In this document: positions 9,651 to 18,067 of the stretch, one piece after another
How the letters are laid out: the number at the start of each line of letters is the position of its first letter
Numbering within the stretch: position 1 is the stretch's first letter
From: Nocardia concava NBRC 100430
Lineage (GTDB): Bacteria; Actinomycetota; Actinomycetes; Mycobacteriales; Mycobacteriaceae
DNA: 38,049 nt
Reading direction: 5' to 3'
Assembly (NCBI RefSeq): GCF_000308815.1
Contig: NZ_BAFX01000147.1
Coordinates: 1-38,049, forward strand
Translations under genes and position numbers: made by a program
The notes under the pieces: model-generated
What the model was told of the DNA's origin: nothing
Database searches by the model: none
Seen by the model: the letters and a program-made list of their open reading frames with translations, nothing else

Positions 9651-10973
9651 TCAGTTGCCCAGGGCACAGCTGTTGGCCGGGTCGTCGGCGGAAGTTCGGG
9701 GCACGGTCGCGTCCGGCGGCGGGAGTTGACCGGCGGCGGTCCAGGATTCGAGTGCGGTGAAGGCGCTGCGGAAACAGGGCAGCATCGGGCGCAGCAGGGT
9801 CGGATGGGTGTCGTAGAGGCCGTCGACGTGATTGCCGCCCTGGATGCGGTAGTACCGGTGCAGATCGGCGCGGCCCTGGTCGCGGATCATGGCGGCGTAG
9901 ACATCGGAGTCGTGTCCGATGGGCAGCAGGGTGTCCAGGGTGCCGTGAATCGTGAGGAGCGGCTTGCCGATTCGACCCGTGAGCGCGATCCTGGCCACCG
10001 CGTCGTGGACCGCGCGCGGCCTGGACGCGAAGTCGTAGTCGGCGTCGGAACCCGTATAGGACGGATCGAATTCCTGACGGTAGATGCGCTGGGTCAGCTC
10101 CCAGTAGGTCTTGTCGTGGTACTCCCACAGCGGCTGTGAATCGGCCGCGAACCCCGCCGCCACAATGGCATCCCGGGCGGCCGGATCCGACTGCGAGGCC
10201 GGATAATTCGCGATGGCGGGCGGCAGGAAGGTGAGCAGGTTATCCACATCCGTCCACAGGGTGCCCTCCCAGTCGACCCCGCCGTCGTAAAGCCAGGGCG
10301 CGTTCTCCAACTGCCAGCGCACCAGATACGCGCCATTCGACAGCCCGGCCATGTAGGTGTGCGCGGCGGGCCGTCCGTAGCGCTGCAGCACCGTGGCCTG
10401 CGCCGCGACCGTCAATTGCGTGACGCGGCTGTTCCATTCGGCCATGGCGTCGCCGGGCGCGGCATCGTCGCGGAAGAAGTCCGCACCAGTATTGCCCTTG
10501 TCGGTGGCCGCGAAGGCGTACCCCTGCGCGAGCACCCAGTCGGAGATGACGAAGTCGTTGGCGTACTGCCGCCGGTTGCCCGGCGAACCGCTCACCACCA
10601 GTCCCCCGTTCCAGTGCTCGGGTAGCCGAATCACGAACTGGCTGTCGTGATTCCAGCCGTGGTTGGCGTTGGTGGTGGAGTTGTCGGGGAAGTACCCGTC
10701 GATCTGCATGCCCGGCACGCCGCTGGGATTGCGCGCCCCAGCCGGGTGCAGCCCGGCCCAGTCGGCGGGCACGGTGTGGCCGGAGGCGACCGTGCCCGCG
10801 GTGGTCAGATCCGCTAGGCAGGCCGAGATCTGGGTCTGCGCGCCGATCACCGGGGGCGCGGCGCAGCCGGTCGGTTCGGCGGATGCGGTGCTGTCGAAAT
10901 GACCCGCGGCGGCGATGGTCCCCGCGACCACGAGGGCGACCGTCACGGTGGCGGCTCGTACTTGATGCGGCAT
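9651..10973 (-). CDS. Secreted alpha/beta hydrolase, 3HB-oligomer hydrolase/tannase-like
   Basis: 440 residues from ATG 10973, with GAAGGAG seven bases upstream. A signal peptide ends around STASA (residue 31). The SGSPGNRRQYANDF and ISDWVLAQGYAFAATDKGN segments are typical of the tannase/feruloyl esterase and 3-hydroxybutyrate-oligomer hydrolase group. The nucleophile elbow is AGLSNGAY; the likely Asp and His are in IHGTLDTLLP and GGNHVDG. It is the first gene of an operon with the PHB depolymerase. The inferred role is to finish hydrolysis of oligomers released from the polymer, but an aromatic ester substrate cannot be excluded. It is divergent from the PucR-type regulator across 204 bases holding repeated ATGTGGG boxes. 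Confidence 0.78.
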   Translation of the reverse strand: MPHQVRAATVTVALVVAGTIAAAGHFDSTASAEPTGCAAPPVIGAQTQISACLADLTTAGTVASGHTVPADWAGLHPAGARNPSGVPGMQIDGYFPDNSTTNANHGWNHDSQFVIRLPEHWNGGLVVSGSPGNRRQYANDFVISDWVLAQGYAFAATDKGNTGADFFRDDAAPGDAMAEWNSRVTQLTVAAQATVLQRYGRPAAHTYMAGLSNGAYLVRWQLENAPWLYDGGVDWEGTLWTDVDNLLTFLPPAIANYPASQSDPAARDAIVAAGFAADSQPLWEYHDKTYWELTQRIYRQEFDPSYTGSDADYDFASRPRAVHDAVARIALTGRIGKPLLTIHGTLDTLLPIGHDSDVYAAMIRDQGRADLHRYYRIQGGNHVDGLYDTHPTLLRPMLPCFRSAFTALESWTAAGQLPPPDATVPRTSADDPANSCALGN

Positions 10974-11043
10974 CGGGCTCCTTCTCGAGCGGAAATGCCG
11001 GAAAGTCTGTTCAGCGGCCACCGCAACGGCCAGGTGGGTGCGC

Positions 11044-11131
11044 CCCACATTTCCGGGCGCGAATGTGGTGGCGGTCACCTCATGTGGGACAGGCGGATAC
11101 GGAGGACCGTCACTATGTGGGAACCCCACAT
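11044..11131. promoter_or_regulatory. Cluster of ATGTGGG/CCCACAT operator-like boxes
   Basis: Five copies or near-copies of one heptamer lie within 88 bases between the divergent hydrolase operon and the PucR-type gene: CCCACAT 11044-11050, ATGTGG(T) 11063-11069, ATGTGGG 11082-11088, and a perfect palindrome ATGTGGG-AAC-CCCACAT at 11115-11131. The first two form another inverted pair. This is a good candidate binding region for the adjacent regulator, controlling both directions. Confidence 0.6.
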
Positions 11132-11177
11132 CGCATTCCCGCCCGCCCGGTCGCATAGTGGGCCAGAATGTCTCGCC

Positions 11178-13076
11178 ATGACCTGCGAGATCTTCCTGGA
11201 ATTGCTCGAGCGGGAAGCTCCGGCCGTCGAATTCGAAGCTCCCCTGCTCGAGGCTCGTGCCGCCGGTGCGCCCGCGGCGAAGCTGGCCGCGATGGAGGCG
11301 GCGAAGCTGTCGGCGCTGCGGGTGCGGGCGCTGTTGGAGCGGCGGACCCGCCGCGAGACCGAACTGGCCGCCCTGTTCGACACCGCCAGCGATCTCGCGG
11401 GACTGCGCGACGTGGATGCGGTGCTGCGTGCCATCGTGCATCGCGCACGCCGCCTGCTGCGCTCCGATATCGCGTACATGACCCTGCCCGATCCCGAACG
11501 CGGCGACACCTATATGCGGGTCACCGACGGCTCCGGCTCACCGGCCTTCCGGGCCTGCCGATTGCCCATGGGCGCGGGGCTGGGCGGTCTGGTGCAGCAG
11601 ACCGGCATGCCCTACTGCACCCCGGACTACTTCGCCGACCAGCGTTTCCACCACACCTCAGGGATCGACGACGCGGTCCGCGACGAGGGCATCGTGGCCA
11701 TTCTCGGGGTGCCGATGAAGCTGGGCGAGCGGGTGATCGGCGTGCTGTTCGCCTCGCATCGCGATGCCCGGCCGTACGCGCCGGAGGAGATCGCGCTGCT
11801 GTCCTCGCTGGCCGCGCACGCCACCATCGCCCTGGACTCGGCCCGGCTGCTCACCGAAACCCGTACGGCCCTGGCCGAATTGAGTGCGGCGAACGAGGCC
11901 ATGCACGCCCACTACAACACGGTGGACCGGGCTGCGCGGGCGCACGACCGGATGACCGATGTGGTGGTGCGCGGCGGCGGCGTGGACGATGTCGCCGCGG
12001 TCGCCGCCGATATTCTCGGCGGCGCGTTGCTGGTGCTCGATGCCGACGGCCGCCGGATCGGCCTGGCCGAGGCGCCCGACGGCGGCCCGCACGAGGAGCT
12101 CGACGAGGACCGGCTGCTGGCCGAGATCACCACCGCGGCAGCGCAACTCGGCCGCACCGCGCAGCTGAAGGAGCTCTGGGCCGCGCCCGGCGGCGCGGGC
12201 GCCGAACCGCTGTGCACGCTGGTCCTGCACCATCCGGACCCGCTGTCCTCCTCCGATCAGCGCATTCTCGAACGCGCGGCCCTGGTCACCGCGCTGCTGT
12301 CGCTGTTCCGCCGCAGCATCGCCGAGGCCGAGGGCCGGGTGCGCGGCGAACTGCTCGACGACCTGCTGGCCGGGCGGGTCGCCGATCGCGCGACCCTGGA
12401 GAACCGCGCCGCACTGCTCGGCATCGATCTCGGGCGACCCCACGTCCTGGTCGTGGTGGACCACGGCGAGCATCGCCGGATGGCCACCTGGACAACGGGT
12501 TACGGCATGTCCCATCACGGCCTGGCGGCGACCCGGGGCGAGCACACCGTGCTCCTGCTGCCCGGCGCGGACGCCGCCGCCACCGCCGATCACGTCGGGC
12601 GGGAACTGGCGGCCGCGCTCGGCGCCCGCGCGACGGTCGCGGGCGCGGGACCGGTAGACCTGCCCACCGCCGCCGAGACCGCCTACCGCGAGGCCGTCCG
12701 CTGCGTCCGGGTCCTGCACGCCCTCGGCCGCACCGGATCCTCCTCCAGCGCGGCCGATCTGGGCTTCGTCGGCCTGTTGATCAGCGACGACGCCGACGCG
12801 CCCGGCTTCCTCGACCGGACCCTCGGCCCCGTCGTCGAATACGACCGCCGCCGCCGCACCGAGCTCGTCCACACCCTGGAAACCTATTTCGCCAGCGGTT
12901 GCAGTCTCAGCGCCAGCGCCAAACAACTGCACGTGCACGTGAATACGGTGACCCAGCGCCTGGACCGGATCGCCGGACTGCTCGGCGCGGGCTGGCAGCA
13001 TCCCGATCACGCGCTGGAGATCCAGCTGGCCCTGCGCCTGCACCGGCTCCGCGAATCCGCCGTGTTCACCGGCTGA
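11178..13076 (+). CDS. GAF and PucR-type helix-turn-helix transcriptional regulator
   Basis: 632 residues from ATG 11178. A coiled, Arg/Glu/Ala-rich N-terminus (about 10-65) leads to a GAF domain (about 70-225, including ILGVPMKLGERVIGVLFAS). A middle region of about 270-400 precedes a CdaR GGDEF-like segment (RGELLDDLLAGRVAD, then AAALGARATVAGAG). The C-terminus is a PucR/CdaR helix-turn-helix (LETYFASGCSLSASAKQLHVHVNTVTQRLDRI). Such proteins act as ligand-responsive regulators, often of catabolic genes. The position, divergent from the secreted hydrolase operon with shared operator-like boxes, suggests that it senses hydroxyalkanoate or another ester breakdown product. The ligand is unknown. 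Confidence 0.88.
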   Translation: MTCEIFLELLEREAPAVEFEAPLLEARAAGAPAAKLAAMEAAKLSALRVRALLERRTRRETELAALFDTASDLAGLRDVDAVLRAIVHRARRLLRSDIAYMTLPDPERGDTYMRVTDGSGSPAFRACRLPMGAGLGGLVQQTGMPYCTPDYFADQRFHHTSGIDDAVRDEGIVAILGVPMKLGERVIGVLFASHRDARPYAPEEIALLSSLAAHATIALDSARLLTETRTALAELSAANEAMHAHYNTVDRAARAHDRMTDVVVRGGGVDDVAAVAADILGGALLVLDADGRRIGLAEAPDGGPHEELDEDRLLAEITTAAAQLGRTAQLKELWAAPGGAGAEPLCTLVLHHPDPLSSSDQRILERAALVTALLSLFRRSIAEAEGRVRGELLDDLLAGRVADRATLENRAALLGIDLGRPHVLVVVDHGEHRRMATWTTGYGMSHHGLAATRGEHTVLLLPGADAAATADHVGRELAAALGARATVAGAGPVDLPTAAETAYREAVRCVRVLHALGRTGSSSSAADLGFVGLLISDDADAPGFLDRTLGPVVEYDRRRRTELVHTLETYFASGCSLSASAKQLHVHVNTVTQRLDRIAGLLGAGWQHPDHALEIQLALRLHRLRESAVFTG

Positions 13077-13093
13077 TTCGCGGCGGCCCGGGG

Positions 13094-13918
13094 CTAGCCC
13101 GGCGGGAGCAGCACGTCGTTGAGGGTGACCAGTTGCAGGTTGCGCTCGCGGATGATGTCCAGCAGCTGGTCGTAGATGTGGGTGACGGTCGGGCGGTTGG
13201 CGTGGCCGATGACGATCGACTGGGCTCGGAACCACTGGCGCGCGGCATTCAGCAGCAGGTCTTCGCTGATCACCGGGCTGGTGTCGCTCAGACTGCCGTA
13301 CCACATGGTCGGCACGGTGTACCCGCAATCGGCGGCCACCGCGTCCACGCCACCGTTGTGGCGGCCGTAGGGCGGGCGGAAGTACGGGGTGCCGTCGGTG
13401 CCGTACTGGTTCCAGAGGAAGTCCTTGCACCGGTTCAGCTGATCGGCGATGGCGCCGCCGGAGAGCCGGGTCAGGTCCGGATGGTCCCAGGTGTGATTGC
13501 CCAGCTGGATCTGACCGGAATCGACCAGTGGCCGCAGCACATCCCGGTGCTCCAGCCAGCCGGGGTAGTACGCGGTCACGAAGAAGGTGAGCCGCGCACC
13601 CGAGTTCCGGGCGAAATCGATGAAGCCCCGGATGGTTTCGGAGCTGGCCCCGTCATCGATGGTGAGCGCCATGTGGTTTCCGTCGCCGGGCAGCGCGTTG
13701 ATGGTGCCCGGCCCGATCGGTGTCTTGGGGCCGAAGTTGGGTGGAATCACCTGCGGCAATCCCGGGATCTGCGGAATGCCGGGGAGTTGGGGAAAACCGC
13801 CGGAGGATCCGGTGTCGAAGGGGAAGTCGGCGCGGGATTCTCCGGTGCCCAGCAGCGTGGCGGCCGTTCCCGCCGCCAGCATTGTCAGCAGCGCTCGCCT
13901 GTCCATGTCGAACCTCAT
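13094..13918 (-). CDS. Exported polysaccharide deacetylase (NodB domain), copy 2
   Basis: 274 residues from ATG 13918; ATG 13906 is an equally possible start. The N-terminus MDRRALLTMLAAG has a twin-Arg and a hydrophobic core, with likely cleavage at SRA-D. A Pro/Gly/Ile/Pro-rich spacer precedes the NodB domain. Metal and catalytic motifs: TIDDG (motif 1), GNHTWDHPDL (motif 2, the two metal-binding His) and YFRPPYGRH (motif 3), with IVIGHA near the end. These enzymes remove N- or O-acetyl groups from cell-wall or capsular polysaccharides. It lies 53 bases downstream of a close paralogue on the same strand, suggesting tandem duplication. It is convergent with the PucR-type gene. Confidence 0.9.
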   Translation of the reverse strand: MRFDMDRRALLTMLAAGTAATLLGTGESRADFPFDTGSSGGFPQLPGIPQIPGLPQVIPPNFGPKTPIGPGTINALPGDGNHMALTIDDGASSETIRGFIDFARNSGARLTFFVTAYYPGWLEHRDVLRPLVDSGQIQLGNHTWDHPDLTRLSGGAIADQLNRCKDFLWNQYGTDGTPYFRPPYGRHNGGVDAVAADCGYTVPTMWYGSLSDTSPVISEDLLLNAARQWFRAQSIVIGHANRPTVTHIYDQLLDIIRERNLQLVTLNDVLLPPG

Positions 13919-13971
13919 TCCCTCATCTCCGGCACCGCTGCCGGAACGTCCACTCCCCGAACCGGTCCCGG

Positions 13972-14781
13972 CTATGCGGGCGATACCAGCACGTCGTTGA
14001 GCGTCACCAGTGACAGCTTGCGCTCGCGGATGATGTCGACCAGCTGGCCGTAGCAGTGCGTGACCGGGGGATGATTGGCGTGCCCGATGACGATGGCCTG
14101 CGCGTTGAAATACTTTCGCGCGCACTCGATCAGATAGTCCTCGGTAATCACACCGGAGTCGGACAGCGAGCCGTACCACATGGTGGGGACCGTGTATCCG
14201 AGCTCCGCCGCCACCTTGTCGACCGTAGCATCGTGACGGCCGAACGGGGGCCGGAAATACGGAGTCCCGTCCACGCCGAAGTTATTGCGCAGGAACGTCT
14301 TTGCCTTGGTGAGCTGCGCCGACACCTCGCCCGCGGACAGCTTGAGCAGATCCGGGTGGTCCCAGGTGTGATTGCCCAGCTGGATCTGCCCGGATTCCAC
14401 CAGCGGCCGCAACTCGGCGCGATGGGCGGTCCAGGAGTCGTAATAGGCGGTGACGAAGAATGTGAACCGCGCCCCGGTGTCCTTCGCGAATTTGATGTAC
14501 GCGCCAACCACTTCCGGGCTGGCGCCGTCATCGACGGTGAGCGCCAAATTGCTGCCGGTCCCCGGCAACGCGGTAATAGTCCCGGCCGGAATCGCGTGCT
14601 TGGGCGCACCCGCCGGTGTAGGCAGGGCCTGAGCCTGGACCGATGCCGCCGAGGTCGAGGGCGACGGCACCGGCCCGCTGATCCGCGGGGTGACCTTGTG
14701 CGGGGAGGGGTCGGAGGAGCAGCCCGTGAGGGCTGTCGCAGTACCCGCGGCGAGCAATGCGAGCAACTGTCGTCTATCCAT
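13972..14781 (-). CDS. Exported polysaccharide deacetylase (NodB domain), Tat lipoprotein copy 1
   Basis: 269 residues from ATG 14781; a TTG at 14790 would add three residues. The N-terminus MDRRQLLALLAAG carries a twin-Arg, then a lipobox LTGC with Cys near residue 22, so it should be a lipid-anchored Tat substrate. The NodB domain has TVDDG, GNHTWDHPDL and YFRPPFGRH motifs and a final IVIGHA. It is strongly similar to the downstream copy along its length; the main differences are the lipid anchor here and the Pro-rich spacer there. The upstream 130 bases are unusually AT-rich (ATATATAT stretch, and GATATAAC on the minus strand near 14841-14848), a plausible promoter region for the pair. Confidence 0.9.
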   Translation of the reverse strand: MDRRQLLALLAAGTATALTGCSSDPSPHKVTPRISGPVPSPSTSAASVQAQALPTPAGAPKHAIPAGTITALPGTGSNLALTVDDGASPEVVGAYIKFAKDTGARFTFFVTAYYDSWTAHRAELRPLVESGQIQLGNHTWDHPDLLKLSAGEVSAQLTKAKTFLRNNFGVDGTPYFRPPFGRHDATVDKVAAELGYTVPTMWYGSLSDSGVITEDYLIECARKYFNAQAIVIGHANHPPVTHCYGQLVDIIRERKLSLVTLNDVLVSPA

Positions 14782-14917
14782 ACGTGTCAATCACTCCGAG
14801 ATATATATTTTCGCCTTGCCTCCCTCGCATGGCACGTCAGTTATATCGAGACGTCGTGAACTGAGCACGAAATCTGTGCGAAATGATTTGAATTCAGCGG
14901 AGAAATTAAGGCTGCTC

Positions 14918-15622
14918 TCAGCGTGCTATCGGACGCAGCACGATCTCGGTAGGATGCGCGTCCCGCGGGGTCTCGACCGCGTTGCGCACGGCCAGCGCCA
15001 CCGTCTCGGCGGTGAGGAATTCGCGCGGGTCGTACTCACGCCCCTCCCCCGCGATGATCTCGCGCTGCATGTCGGTGTCGATGCGGCCCGGATGTACGGA
15101 GGTGACACGGAGTTCGGGCTCCTCGAGCCGCAGCGCGTCCCCGAACGCCCGCAGCCCGAACTTGCTCGCCGCGTACACACCCCACCCCGCGTTGGCGCGC
15201 AATCCCGCACCCGAATTGATCAGCACCACATGACCTTTGGCGGCGCGCAGCGCGGGCAGCAACAATCTGGTCAACTCCGCGACCGCGATCAGGTTGCCTT
15301 CCAACGTATTCCGCCACTGTGCCACCGACGAATCGGCTATCGTTCCCAGGTCGGCGATTCCGGCATTGTGAACCAGCACATCCAGTCGTTCGATGTCTTC
15401 CACCGCGCCCGCCACCGCGGCGTAGTCGGTGAGGTCGACCGGCCATCCGGCACTGTCCGGCAGCGCACGCAGGATCGGCCCGAGAGCCTCCGGCGTGCGC
15501 GCGCCCAGCAGCAGCCGATGCGTGGGGGCCAGTTCCCGCGCGATGGCCGCGCCGAGCCCCCGGCTCGCCCCGGTGATCAACGCGGTGGGCCGGTTCATGC
15601 TGGTCTTCGCGGAATTCGCCAT
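14918..15622 (-). CDS. Short-chain dehydrogenase/reductase
   Basis: 234 residues from ATG 15622; ATG 15598 is the other possible start. Classical SDR features: TGASRGLG cofactor loop, NAG motif, catalytic Ser in INSGAG, YAASK active site (Tyr and Lys), and HPGRIDTDM after the active site. The first loop lacks a clear Arg pair, so NADH or NADPH preference is uncertain. Substrate cannot be inferred. It is divergent from the glucosylglycerate hydrolase gene across 218 bases in which no strong operator was seen, and it reads toward the deacetylase pair across the AT-rich gap. Confidence 0.9.
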   Translation of the reverse strand: MANSAKTSMNRPTALITGASRGLGAAIARELAPTHRLLLGARTPEALGPILRALPDSAGWPVDLTDYAAVAGAVEDIERLDVLVHNAGIADLGTIADSSVAQWRNTLEGNLIAVAELTRLLLPALRAAKGHVVLINSGAGLRANAGWGVYAASKFGLRAFGDALRLEEPELRVTSVHPGRIDTDMQREIIAGEGREYDPREFLTAETVALAVRNAVETPRDAHPTEIVLRPIAR

Positions 15623-15840
15623 GGATTCACCGTAACCGCGTGCCCCGCGCCTGCGATGCTCCGGTCGGGCACAACCACCGCTAGCTGATTCACGAGAAGG
15701 CGAACGAAGTGCAATCTGGCGACCAGGAGTCATCCTCCAGCCAACCAGCGCGGGCCATAACCTACGCCGTGCCGTCCAGCAACCCCGGCGGGCCACCGCC
15801 CCATCGCGCATACCTGCGGGTTCCGGCGCAGAATAGGGCG

Positions 15841-17181
15841 ATGTCCCACCCCGGTTTCACGCCCACCCAGCTCGCGGCCCGCGCGGCCTATCTGCTGCGC
15901 GGCAACGACCTGGGCACCATGACCAGTGCCGCGCCCAGGCTGTATCCGCACATGTGGAGCTGGGACGCGGCCTTCGTGGCGGTCGGCCTGGCGCCGCTGA
16001 GCGTGGAGCGCGCGGCCCTCGAGCTCGACACTCTGCTCTCGGCGCAGTGGCGCAACGGGATGATCCCGCACATCGTCTTCGCCAATGGCGTGGACGGCTA
16101 CTTCCCCGGGCCCGCCCGCTGGGAGTGCCGCCGCCTGGCCGCCGACGCACCGGACGGTCCCGACACCTCCGGCATCACCCAGCCGCCCGTGCATGCCATT
16201 GCGGTGCAACGGATCCTGGACCACTCGCGCCGCCACGGCCGCAGCACCCGCGCGGTGGCCGAGGACTTCCTGAACCGGCGCTGGCCCGATCTCATGCGCT
16301 GGCACCGCTGGCTGGCCTACGCCCGCGACCCCAAGCAGCACGGCCGCATCACGCTGTACCACGGCTGGGAATCGGGCATGGACAACTCGCCGCGCTGGGA
16401 TCGCGCCTACGAGAACGTGATTCCGGGCCCCGACCTGCCGCCCTACGAGCGCGCCGACACGCAGGTGGTGGGCGATCCCACGCAGCGGCCCTCGGATCGC
16501 GAGTACGACCGCTACCTGTGGCTGGTCGAGCAGATGCGCCGGGCCGGCTACGACGACTACCAGCTGGCCTCGACCATGAGCTTCGCCGTCGAGGACGTGT
16601 TCGTGACCGCCATCTTCGCCCTGGCCTGCGATGTGCTGGCCAATATCGGCGAGGACTACAAGCAGCCGCACGCGGACGTGCGCGAGCTCTACGAGTGGGC
16701 CGACTACTTCCGCTCGGGCGTGGTCGCGACGACGGACGCGCGCTCGGGCGTGGCCCGCGATTACGATGTGCGCGCGGAGAAGTGGATCGAGACCGAGACC
16801 CTCGCCTCCTTCGCACCGCTGCTGTGCGGCGGCCTGCCGCGCGATGCCGAACGGCGGCTGCTGCGGCTGTTCGAGGGGCCGCGCTGGTGCGGGCATCCGG
16901 ATCTGCGCTACGCGCTGCCGCCCTCGACCTCCCCGGTGTCGCGGGACTTCCGTTCGCGGGAGTACTGGCGCGGGCCGGTATGGCCGGTGATCAGCTGGCT
17001 GTTCTCCTGGGTGTTCGCGCGGCGCGGCTGGGCCGAGCGCTCGTTCATGCTGCGCGCCGAGGGGCTGCGGCAGGCCAGCGACGGCAGCTTCGCCGAGTAC
17101 TACGAACCCTTCACCGGCGAGCCGCTGGGCAGCATGCAGCAGTCCTGGACCGCGGCGTCGGTGCTGGACTGGCTGGGTTGA
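15841..17181 (+). CDS. ggh: Glucosylglycerate hydrolase
   Basis: 446 residues from ATG 15841, the length I recall for the Mycolicibacterium hassiacum enzyme. Near-identical family blocks include LLRGNDLGTM, YPHMWSWDAAFV, NGMIPHIVFANG and STSPVSRDFR. The enzyme is an (alpha/alpha)6-barrel GH63-type hydrolase that splits glucosylglycerate into glucose and glycerate. The catalytic Asp is likely D181 in ESGMDNS and the Glu E419 in FAEYYEPF, matching the known Asp/Glu pair. Glucosylglycerate is a compatible solute made under nitrogen limitation in mycobacteria, and this enzyme mobilises it on recovery. No synthesis gene is nearby. An upstream in-frame extension to 15709 has no family match and is not used. 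Confidence 0.93.
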   Translation: MSHPGFTPTQLAARAAYLLRGNDLGTMTSAAPRLYPHMWSWDAAFVAVGLAPLSVERAALELDTLLSAQWRNGMIPHIVFANGVDGYFPGPARWECRRLAADAPDGPDTSGITQPPVHAIAVQRILDHSRRHGRSTRAVAEDFLNRRWPDLMRWHRWLAYARDPKQHGRITLYHGWESGMDNSPRWDRAYENVIPGPDLPPYERADTQVVGDPTQRPSDREYDRYLWLVEQMRRAGYDDYQLASTMSFAVEDVFVTAIFALACDVLANIGEDYKQPHADVRELYEWADYFRSGVVATTDARSGVARDYDVRAEKWIETETLASFAPLLCGGLPRDAERRLLRLFEGPRWCGHPDLRYALPPSTSPVSRDFRSREYWRGPVWPVISWLFSWVFARRGWAERSFMLRAEGLRQASDGSFAEYYEPFTGEPLGSMQQSWTAASVLDWLG

Positions 17182-17274
17182 GCGGGGCCGGAACCGGATT
17201 CGAGCTAACGATTGGCGAACATCACAGTCCCGCTTGCGCGGCTATAGCGACTGGTCGGAATAGTCTTTTCCGGC

Positions 17275-18015
17275 ATGACCGGACGAAGCCTGATGAAAGT
17301 GGTAGTTACCGCGACCGCTGGCATTCTCTTGGCAACCCCTGCCGGGGTGGCGAGCGCCGATATCCAGGGCCCGGATGTGGCCTCGTATCAGCACCCCGGC
17401 GGCAGCGGCATCAACTGGTTCGGCGTCCGCGCGGCCGGATACCAGTTCGCCATGCTCAAGGCCACCGAGGCCCTCAACTACGTGAACCCCTACTTCGTGC
17501 AGGACAGTCTGGCCATGCGAGTGGCCGGAGTCGCCCGGGGCACATACCATTTCGCGCGCCCGAACCTGCCGCCGGAACTGCAGGCCGCCTTCTATTCGGC
17601 CATGGTGCTGGGCCAGAACGGCCTGCTGGACCTGCCGCCGGTGCTGGATCTGGAGGATTCCGGCGGGCTGCCACCGGACGCCCTCATCGACTGGACCCAC
17701 CGGTATCTGAATACCGTGCAGGCCCTGACCGGTCGCCGGCCGATCATCTACACCTATCCGCGCTTCTGGCAGACGGCCATGGCCGATACCAACCAGTTCA
17801 CCTCGTACCCGCTGTGGATCGCCGACTATCGCGGCAATGACCAGCCCGAGGTGCCCGGCGGGTGGCCCGCCTGGACCTTCTGGCAGACCACCGATTCCGG
17901 GTCGATCAACGGCATCGCCGCCGGTGTGGACCTCAACGTCTACAACGGCGCCCAGGGCGATTTCGCCGGCTACGCCAATATGCCGTTCAGCGGCAGCGGG
18001 CGCGGCAGCAGCTGA
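17275..18015 (+). CDS. Secreted GH25 lysozyme-like muramidase
   Basis: 246 residues from ATG 17275; ATG 17293 has a slightly better ribosome binding context and would shorten the signal peptide by six residues. Signal peptide cleavage is predicted at VASA-D. The GH25 domain fills the rest: GPDVASYQ with D34, the second-strand AMLKATE, the YHFARP strand, and the catalytic DLE (D125, E127) in PPVLDLED, then WIADYRG and the C-terminal WQTTDSG. GH25 enzymes cut the MurNAc-GlcNAc bond of peptidoglycan. There is no cell-wall anchor or binding module. The family in actinobacteria is usually a housekeeping or secreted autolysin; a phage origin is not suggested by the neighbours. Confidence 0.9.
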   Translation: MTGRSLMKVVVTATAGILLATPAGVASADIQGPDVASYQHPGGSGINWFGVRAAGYQFAMLKATEALNYVNPYFVQDSLAMRVAGVARGTYHFARPNLPPELQAAFYSAMVLGQNGLLDLPPVLDLEDSGGLPPDALIDWTHRYLNTVQALTGRRPIIYTYPRFWQTAMADTNQFTSYPLWIADYRGNDQPEVPGGWPAWTFWQTTDSGSINGIAAGVDLNVYNGAQGDFAGYANMPFSGSGRGSS

Positions 18016-18035
18016 CCGTTCCGTCCCTTGGGGTT

Positions 18036-18052
18036 TCAGGGGGTACCCCTGA
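18036..18052. terminator. Short hairpin between convergent genes
   Basis: TCAGGGG-GTA-CCCCTGA is a perfect 7-bp stem midway between the convergent GH25 and ABC-ATPase stop codons. No T tract follows on either strand, so termination is plausible but weakly supported. Confidence 0.45.
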
Positions 18053-18067
18053 GAGTCCGAGAGTTGT

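Noticed and set aside
15709..15840. 44-residue N-terminal extension of the glucosylglycerate hydrolase
   Set aside because: The characterised homologue has the length given by ATG 15841, and the extension is low complexity.
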